Shown in pieces: positions 56,874 to 64,000 of a stretch of 64,000 nucleotides of DNA. Position numbers and translations under genes: made by a program. Every line of letters begins with the position of its first letter. The stretch's first letter is position 1. Source of the DNA: Euonymus europaeus (Eukaryota; Streptophyta; Magnoliopsida; Celastrales; Celastraceae); the NCBI GenBank assembly GCA_963580455.1, contig OY756963.1, positions 23,827,555 to 23,891,554 on the forward strand, given 5' to 3'. Below the pieces are notes generated by a model. That model saw nothing but the letters and a program-made list of their open reading frames with translations, was not told where the DNA came from and ran no database searches.

Positions 56874-58441
56874 TCTATTACTTCTATGTGGCGGCGAGTA
56901 GCCGTTAATTTCGGAATCGCGCGAATGCTTCCTGTTCTTAGACTTAGTTTCGATAGTAATTGACAGATTTGGAATTTCTGGAAATCCTTTTCAATTTACC
57001 ATTGAATACTTATGGTTTTTCAATATTATTTGCTCTTTTTAGTATTTGGTGGTTTTAATTTATGAAGTATTCGCTTTTGTTGTGCTAGGTCAGCTTTAGT
57101 GAATTCTCTACCCCCACCCCGATCTTTGCTTTGGAGTTCGTAGTTTTTGAACTAATATGTTCATGGTTTGCTTTCACATTAGTTTTTCTTTTCTTTTCTA
57201 GATCTTGAAGTGTGGTTGTAATATTCGTGGAAAGATTGTGACTCTTATCCATGTATTATGTGCAGCTGTATCCTTTACTTCTAATGTTAAGCAATTTCTA
57301 TAATATTATAACTTTATATGCAAACATAAAGACACACCGCATCATCTTCTCTCTATGGAATTGTTTCTGTAATAAATGCTTTGTAATTTTTGCTTTCTTG
57401 GATAATTTGTTATATAAACAAATGATTCGTTGACTCAGGAAACTTGCTGTTACCAGATGTTATTTGTAGTTACTTATTTAAATGCTTATTTATTGCACAA
57501 GAGATGTCATACACAGCTGTATCTAAAATTTAATGCTTGAATAACCTACTATAAAATTTCTTTGAATAAAATCTTTTTCTAGGTCAGATAATTTGTGTTA
57601 GTAACTTTAGTTTATGTGATATTATTTCTGAAATATTTGATTGCTGCTTATGATGGTGGAGGATAGATCATCCATTTGTTCCTTGATAGATACAAGCTGT
57701 TGATTTTATTTTTTCCTACATTTTTTCTTCTAGAGTTTCCGATATTTCCATGATTGTCAAACTGGGTAGGTGCTCATTGGAAGGACATAAACACACACAC
57801 CCACACACACTGATATATATATATATATATATATCTTCATACAAAACCATAGATATGTATATATATATACACACACACACATACTAACCAAATATATTTT
57901 CATAAAAAAATTGCGGCTCAACTTTTTGTTTGTCATGCAGATGAGTTTGCTTAATGTTGATGGTTATTAGGTATGACAAGTTTCCAAATACAAGGTAATT
58001 GCACTTTGAATAAGGATTGATATGTCTATTAAGATATGCCTTTGCATGGGTTTTTTATGTTGATTGTGCAGCGTTACAAGAATACAGGTACAAGTACTTT
58101 CCATTTGTTACTTTAATATTTTATAAATGCAACACCGAAGAGATGAAGATTGTTTTAACTCAATTCTCTCATGTGACACAACAGCCAATGCTAGAACTTC
58201 TCTTTCTTTTATTTTGTGTTTGTAATTTAGTATCTGTGGGAGGGTGAGTGGCATGTCAAATAAACGTGCAAATTTTATACTCTTCTTCCAAAATTTCAAC
58301 TTCACTTCAATTTGGGAAAAGTGTGATGGTTGATGCTCATGGTAACTCACTAACAAAATCGGAGTATACATTTGCTCAATCAACAAGTGAATCTTACATG
58401 AAATGGAAACACACCGTTGCAACGCACGGGCCAAAAGCTAG
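56874..58441 (+). mobile_element. Second, shorter Helitron unit
   Basis: A second left-end-like sequence, TCTATTACTTCTATGTGGCG then GCGAGTAGCCG...GGAATCGCGCGA, resembles the bases after 51229 (…GGCGAGTCGCCATCG…GTAGCCGCGCGAG). From 57600 to 58350 it repeats 52800-53640 nearly base for base (GATATTATTTCTGAAATATT, GTTCCTTGATAGATACAAGC, GGTTGATGCTCATGGTAACT). It then runs through TCGGAGTATACATTTGCTC to the hairpin and CTAG end. It is either a complete nested element of 1568 bp or the product of an internal duplication. Confidence 0.65.
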
Positions 58442-58582
58442 TACATATATAAACTCAGATTAAGAAAAAAAAAGCAGAACAATATAATCCATTTCTTCTT
58501 ATAGACAATTCTCCTGCGTCACCTTCTAATGTTTACCACCATGCATGAAACCATGATGACATGAAATGGTTGTCACTATTAA

Positions 58583-59660
58583 GGTGGTGTTTGGTAAACC
58601 ATTATAAATAGCATATAATACAACATATAACATGTAAGCTACATATTATTGTTAACCTAACCAAACAACAATTCAGCATTCAGCATATTAATTAACATTT
58701 TTACCTCTAAATTATGACATTCTTAAAATGTCATTTTACTAGCATTTTTTGGACACTTATTCATGAAATGTCCAAATTACCCCTACACTCTTAACTAATG
58801 ACGAGTTTACCCTGCATGTACGGATGAAAACCAATTATTTTATTTAATAATATATTCATTTATATTTAATAATATATTAACATTTTTACTAACATATTTA
58901 ATTATTTATATTTAATAATATATTTATTTTTAAATAATATATTAAATTATATTTACTAATCTATTATTTATTTATATTTAATAATATATTAACATTTTTA
59001 CTAACATATTCAATTATTTATATTTAATAATATTTTTATTTTTAAATAATATATTAATTATATTTACTAATTTATTTATTTATATTTACTAATCTATTAT
59101 TTACTTTTATTTAATAAAATATTCATTTATATTTAATAATATATTAACATTTTTACTAATATATTTAATTATTTATATTTAATAATATATTTATTTTTAA
59201 ATAATATATTAAATTATATTTACTAATTTATTTATTTATATTTACTAATCTATTATTTATATTTAATAATATATTAACATTTTTACTAACATATTTAATT
59301 ATTTATATTTAATAATATTTTTATTTTTAAATAATATATTAATTATATTTAAGAAAATTTAAGAAAATGTTAAATATTAATAAAAAAATTGTATAAAAAA
59401 TATATAATATTTTAATATTATTAAAAATGTAAAGATTATTTTTAAAAAATATAAATCTATTTTTTAATTATTTGTGTTAATACCCCTACATGTAATTAGC
59501 CACAACATTTATACTAGCATATATGCTTTTCTCTGAAAAATCTAACCAAACACCCACAGCATTTATAACAACATATATGTCAGCATTTCAAGCAGCATAA
59601 AGCAATCAGCATACAGACTAAATTATATGCTACTGGTAAAATTGTTTACCAAACACACTC
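58583..59660. mobile_element. PIF/Harbinger-like MITE with AT satellite core
   Basis: The ends GGTGGTGTTTGGTAAAC and GTTTACCAAACACACTC are inverted repeats matching at 15 of 17 bases, and TAA flanks both sides (58580-58582, 59661-59663). That is the 3-bp target type of PIF/Harbinger elements. Subterminal TAGCATATAATACA and ATGCTACTGG/ATATATGTCAGCAT motifs recur. It is large for a MITE (1078 bp) because the centre is a tandem repeat. No coding capacity. Confidence 0.85.
58861..59345. repeat. AT-rich tandem repeat
   Basis: Four units begin TATTTAATAATATATTAACA followed by TTTTTACTAA, near 58862, 58974, 59128 and 59257; spacing varies from about 112 to 154 bp. Units contain only A and T apart from a few C. 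They lie within the MITE. Confidence 0.85.
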
Positions 59661-59708
59661 TAAATCCCCGGCTGATCAAAGAATCACGACAATATAAAAA
59701 TCAATATA

Positions 59709-59973
59709 CTACCTCCGTTTCAAAATAGCTGTCGTTTAAGATTTTTACATAAGGATTAATGAAGTTATTAAATAGTCATAATACTAATACAAAAATAAAT
59801 ATATTTGACTCAAATACCCTTATTAATATTAATGTGAGCAGCTTTTAGTAAAAAATGAAAAGAAGGATAAATTTTTTAAAAAATATATTACTTATGTTTT
59901 GAATTTATAAAATAACAGATATTATAAAATAACAATAAATTTCTAAAATGGTAAATATTATGAAACAAGAGAG
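59709..59973. mobile_element. Stowaway-like MITE, degenerate right end
   Basis: The left end CTACCTCCGTTTCAAAATAG follows TA and is the Stowaway type. The right end TGAAACAAGAGAG is a worn form of GAAACGGAGGGAG and is followed by TA (59974-59975). 265 bp, AT-rich, non-coding. Confidence 0.75.
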
Positions 59974-59975
59974 TA

Positions 59976-60374
59976 CAAAATAACCATTCATTGCAGTAGC
60001 TGAAATGAAAGTAATAAAAACTTGTGTTGGTCTCTGTACACTTAACACGACGACCTCTTTGATGACCAAGGACGGCATCAAAAGAGACCAAAAGCTCGAG
60101 AAAGGAAAAGAAAAACCAAACCCCATTTACATTTTACATTGCAATCGAGGCCTTTGCTTTCTCTCCAACTTGCTTTTAGTAGGTTCTCTTTGTTTCCTTC
60201 TTTTTGTTTTTTATCGCGACTTATGTCGAACATATGGTGGGCATTGTGATAATTGTCTACTGGTATCACAATTTTTGATTTTTCTCTCTGGAAACCTGTT
60301 TTTGGAGTGGGAAGAGAAGGCATTGCATTTGTTAGGGCCATGCGCGAGTGAACGAAAAAGGCAAGTTCTTGAGG
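59976..60374 (+). other. Promoter and leader of the dynein light chain gene
   Basis: The short region between the MITE and the ATG at 60375. Open frames across 60005-60499 seem accidental: they overlap the coding start in other frames. A CTTTCTCTCC pyrimidine tract lies near 60156-60165. I could not choose a TATA box. Confidence 0.4.
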
Positions 60375-63300
60375 ATGGAGGGAGCGGAGGAGGAGCTGGA
60401 GAGGAGGAGCAAGTTCTTGAGCAGTTTGATACAGAAGAAAAAGGCCGACGAACAGCAGCAGCAGAAAGAGAGTCTCAATGTTCGCGTCAGAGCTTCTGAT
60501 ATGCCGATTCCACTGCAGAGCAGAGCATTTCGTTGCTCCCGTGAGTTGATTGATTCCATGCCAGGAAAGCTTGACAGCAAACGTCTAGCTCTTGCTCTCA
60601 AGAAGGTAATCAATCAACATTATTTACTAGTCTTGTTTCATAGAAATTGTGCTTGTTTTCATGTTTAGTGTTTTTCACTGCTGGGTATTTTCCAAATTTC
60701 TAAAAAGGCCTTCTAATTCTTCCACCTGCTCCTCCCCGACCACTATTTCAGTTTTATGTTTTGGATTTTGATTTACTTATTTATAAACCTTTTTTTTGTG
60801 TGCTGTGTAATGCCAAATCCATACAGGCAGGGCAATTTGATGTGTGCCCAAACTATAAAGTGAAGCATTTTCTCTTCTTTGTATTTCTTGTGAAAACTGC
60901 TAATAGAGATTAGTTTGACTATTGAGCTTAATCGTCATGGGTGTTGCTTGTGAAGAGCGGGCGCCTGAAAGGATAGAGTATGATGCTATATCGGTCCGGG
61001 GCTTGTTTGATTGTGATGCGGTGATAAAGTAGGAAAACAAGGAGAAACAAAATTTATAGATTCTTTGTGTAATTAAGGGAGAGCTAACACCTCATCCACT
61101 CGAGTAAAGAGACTATTAAATAAGATCATGACACAAGACCGAACCAGAAGCATGCTGCATGCTTAGTTCCTGTCTATTAGAAATAAGGCAAGATAAGACT
61201 GATATTTCCACAACCCAGAACTTATTTAGACTTTAGTATAAGCAGAATCAATCTCAATATTTTCAGAAACCATGGATGTTGGAGAGTTGCTTTTGGTTGA
61301 TTCCCTTCCAATCCCTATCATGACAAGATCTCATGCGTCCTATAAGTTTCCGGCCGCACATGCAGTAACAAGATCTGCTCCTCAATCCTCATTAAACCAA
61401 ACACACTGTCTGTACTTTTTGCACTTGCATCACTGCTTTGCAGTTGGTTTATGTTTTCTTTTTCATCGGCGTGGTATTAGAATCAAGTCGAAGTAGACAC
61501 CAAAGCTGAGAAAGTATATGAATCATCCAAGAAGCAGTGGCTTAAATGCTGACAACATACAAGGTGGTGGGATCAGGTGGGAATTTAATCCCAGCTATTG
61601 TTTGCTGTTGTGTTCTCAAATCATGCGATAGCTTTAATTCTTACGTTCTTTACCTCTCTTTCATCATACAATTCAATAATTTTACCATTTTTCATTATAA
61701 TGATTATGAATAGAAATCAATGCCAGGATTCAGCTCAAAATACCTTTTTTCCTCATCTCTTTTGTTGTATTGAGTACATTCATGGTCAAAATAAAAGGGA
61801 TATAGCATGTTGTCTGTTGAATTGTTGTTTATTTTTTATTTTGGAATTAAGTCATCCACTTTTTCTTTGTTGGTTGATCTTGAGTTTGGGAAGTTTTTAT
61901 ATCTTGCTATCAGTTAACTGAGATTCAAAGATCCACTAAGCCAAAATGTTGTTTCAACCCCATTTCATTGGTCTTGACTATTGAAACATTACCTCCTTCT
62001 CTTCGTAAGGATGTTAGTTTGGAGTCTCTCCTGATTTATCAGTGCTTTAACTAAAATGTCCTCTCTAGTTTTCAGTGGCGGTTGAGAATATGTGTGATTA
62101 TTTTTTCTACCTGGAAATCTACTTTGTCATCTCGTATATTGCTTTAGGTAGAGAATGTAAAACTCTAAAGTCGGAGAGCCTGGAATAAGGACACTTCAAG
62201 CCGGAACCAGTTTCAGTTCCTTCTTGTTCCTGCAATATACTAGATCTATTGTGCAATTTTGCAGTAAATCTCGGCTAGTTATTAGGCATGCTTGTGGAAG
62301 CCAGATATCCTATGTCTGAAATGAGAACTTTTTCCCAAGTGCATTTGTGCAGGCTGGAAACTTTTTTTGGTCGACTTTGGCTGTGGCTCTAAGCAAGCTA
62401 GGTTTTCTATTCTTATAACTTCTCTACTTGTATTTGAGTGGTCGTAAATATTTTTCAATTGATGTTGACATATGTTTAGGGATTTCTTTGTTCTTGTTCT
62501 GCTGAGAATCTGTTTTCCTTTTCATTTCTCTCCGGGCCTGTGAATCTACTTGAATAAAAAAAAACCTTGTAGAGCTATGATAGATTAACCCCCAATCTGC
62601 ATCTTTCAGACAATTTTTCTGAATTTTTTTCTCTCTCTTCCATGACTCTTTTCACATCGTCATGGAATTGGCTGTCAGTGCCTTATCGCGCGAGACCTCT
62701 TGATCTTCACCAGGAGAAAGGTTAATTGGTGTTTGATTAAGAAATTGTTTGCAACTTGCAGTTGGTGTGAGGTTCTGAAAATTTTCAATTTACCTAGTTA
62801 TTGGTCCATCAACCACATATAAGTTCTAGCAAGTCATGAGCATTTGAAGTCATCGATTAGATTGACTTGATTCATTTTTCATGTAGTTTTTGTCTTAATT
62901 TCGCTTGGCGCAGCGGTGAATGTTGAATAATACATTTCTCCATCTCAGTAAACCCAGCGTGTCAAGCATTGTAATACAAGAATCTCAGCCTTGAGATGAA
63001 ATACGAGATTCTCAACCTTACGAATGAAAGTTAGAGCTTCTATTTTCCTCATATTTGTCTATTTAATTTGAATTGGGAACAGGCTTCCCAGGTTTCTCAC
63101 CAATCTAGGAGCTTAGCAAGTTGAACTCACGAAAAGTTCCTTTTGTAATGGATCCTTGACAAGCAGCCGGAGTTGAAATCTGTGTTGCATTTTGTGAAAT
63201 TTGGTACATTGTTGCCGATCATCTACCTAATATTTTTCAAGTCAATCGAATACACGTTCTAGAATGATTGGCTTGGGATCTCAGGTTTTACATGGTTCAT

Positions 63301-63694
63301 GATGCACTTTTGAGGCCATATCTCTGTGTTATTGTCTCTGAACTCTATTGTTGCATGGGAAAAAATTTGACATCTTACTGCTGCCTGTTTTTCCTGTACT
63401 TGTTGCAGATTAGATGGTTAGGATGGTTGATATTCCACGTACCTTTTCTTTTTATTTGTTTCTATTGATTGTTTTTCTTAACAAGCAAACAGCTCAGCTC
63501 AGGCCTTATTTTTTTTATATTTTTTTTTGTCTTGGCAGGAATTTGACTCATTATATGGTCCAGCCTGGCACTGCATTGTGGGAACAAGCTTTGGTTCATA
63601 TGTTACACATTCTATAGGAGGCTTCTTGTATTTTTCAATTGACAAGGTCTACATCCTTCTCTTCAAGACTGCCGTAGAGCCTTTAGACCATTGA
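60375..63694 (+). CDS. LC8-type dynein light chain
   Basis: A plant protein of the dynein light chain LC8 (DYNLL) family, 128 aa; such proteins form dimers that bind short motifs in partner proteins. Flowering plants lack dynein heavy chains, so the role is as a hub rather than in dynein motility (family knowledge). Exon 1 is 60375-60605 (77 aa), intron 60606-63538 (about 2.9 kb, GT-AG), exon 2 63539-63694 (51 aa plus stop). The N-terminus is charged and coiled-coil-like ([20 protein letters not shown], then a QQQQ run). The LC8 fold begins at about residue 35 ([11 protein letters not shown]). The C-terminal half [20 protein letters not shown] then [17 protein letters not shown] carries the family signature. 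The start is the first in-frame ATG giving the acidic leader usual in plant homologues. Confidence 0.95.
60606..63538 (+). other. Long intron of the dynein light chain gene
   Basis: About 2.9 kb, T-rich, without transposon ends that I can find. Open frames at 61272-61496 and 61598-61921 lack recognisable domains. Confidence 0.6.
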
Positions 63695-64000
63695 CATATT
63701 TTCTTATAGGATTATAGGACTTACGGATCTCTGTCATGTAAGCTCATGTTTACAATTCACTGTCTTCTCTCTTCTTCTTTTTTTGGTTTTTCTCTGTTGT
63801 ATCAATGTCGATCCCTGTGTTAAAACGTGAAGGAGTGGTATTTTGGATATAAAGTATTTGATGCTAATGATGATCTTAAGAGTTAAAAGGATTATCATAA
63901 CTTTCATTTTAAAACCCTAAGTTGGTTCGAAAACGTGATCGATTGTCCATTTTAGAAAACACGGAAACATGAAATTATTGAAAGCAGAAAATGAAAAGTA
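63695..64000 (+). other. 3' region of the dynein light chain gene
   Basis: Untranslated and downstream DNA up to the window edge. Nothing else seen. Confidence 0.5.

Larger units (their letters stand above)
51229..58441 (+). mobile_element. Helitron-like transposon with gene fragments
   Basis: The left end TCTATTACTTATATATAAACTTGG followed by AATTGGCGCTC has the typical start of plant Helitrons (TC...TATATAAA.(C/G)TTGGAATTGGC). The right end has a GC hairpin CCGTTGC-AAC-GCACGG (58413-58428, one bulged T), then CCAAAAGCTAG with the terminal CTAG at 58438-58441 and a host T. Inside are a GC-rich leader-like region (51250-51700) and what look like exons of a captured gene: 53580-53638 (GKSVMVDAHGNSL), 53821-53893 (RDGNFMKRGSVVGPIEAGVY then PYTR) and 54094-54150 (VWQKWSTVENVSQVE), bounded by AG/GT. 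I do not recognise the gene. No RepHel helicase is seen, so it is non-autonomous. Whether 51229 and 58441 belong to one element or two is unsettled. Confidence 0.7.

Noticed and set aside
58861..59345. CRISPR-like spacing of repeats
   Set aside because: Units are AT-only, diverged and irregularly spaced inside a plant MITE. The DNA is eukaryotic.
60005..60499. 164-residue open frame upstream of and overlapping the dynein light chain start
   Set aside because: It overlaps the dynein light chain exon in another frame, has no family resemblance, and the exon's own frame is clearly coding.

Overview
This is eudicot plant nuclear DNA. The genes have many introns with GT-AG borders, the spacers are AT-rich and packed with plant-type transposons, and the coding regions belong to plant families. 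I cannot name the species. Seven genes look intact: an HMGA-like AT-hook protein (+, 6346-7037), cytosolic phosphoglucomutase (+, 18 exons, 9413-18862), a secreted pectinesterase/invertase-inhibitor-domain protein (-, 20463-21080), a GH9 endo-glucanase (+, 7 exons, 27636-30536), three tandem LRR receptor kinases (-, 31575-48179) and an LC8-type dynein light chain (+, 60375-63694). That makes eight with each kinase counted. One broken cysteine-rich receptor-kinase-like gene lies at 685-3433.

Layout: 0-5.3 kb holds the kinase pseudogene with a LINE scrap in one intron, then a Mutator-like element (9-bp target duplication) that itself carries a hAT element (8-bp target duplication). 5.3-21.1 kb is the housekeeping-gene stretch; the phosphoglucomutase introns hold a LINE scrap, a foldback element, a SINE-like repeat and a MITE. 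21-27.6 kb is mostly gene-free, with a hAT remnant, a Stowaway-like MITE and a copia remnant. 27.6-30.5 kb is the cellulase gene. 31.5-49 kb is a tandem array of three closely related subfamily-XII-like, non-RD LRR receptor kinases (1120, 1120 and 1119 aa). Flanks are duplicated with the genes, and the copies have since received different insertions: a MITE in copy 1's upstream DNA, a small non-autonomous LTR element in copy 2's, and a Mutator-like element with foreign-looking cargo in copy 3's. 51.2-58.4 kb is a Helitron-like unit with a second, partly duplicated Helitron unit at its end. 58.6-60 kb holds two MITEs, and the window closes with the dynein light chain gene.

The genes do not form one pathway. 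The most biologically interesting block is the receptor-kinase array: its architecture is that of plant pattern-recognition receptors (extracellular LRRs, one membrane span, non-RD kinase), and local duplication is how such families usually diversify. The most unusual DNA is the set of transposons whose ends and target duplications can be read directly, including a transposon-in-transposon nest, a Mutator-like element carrying sequence that resembles organelle DNA, and the Helitron pair. I saw no clear evidence for a wholly new gene system.
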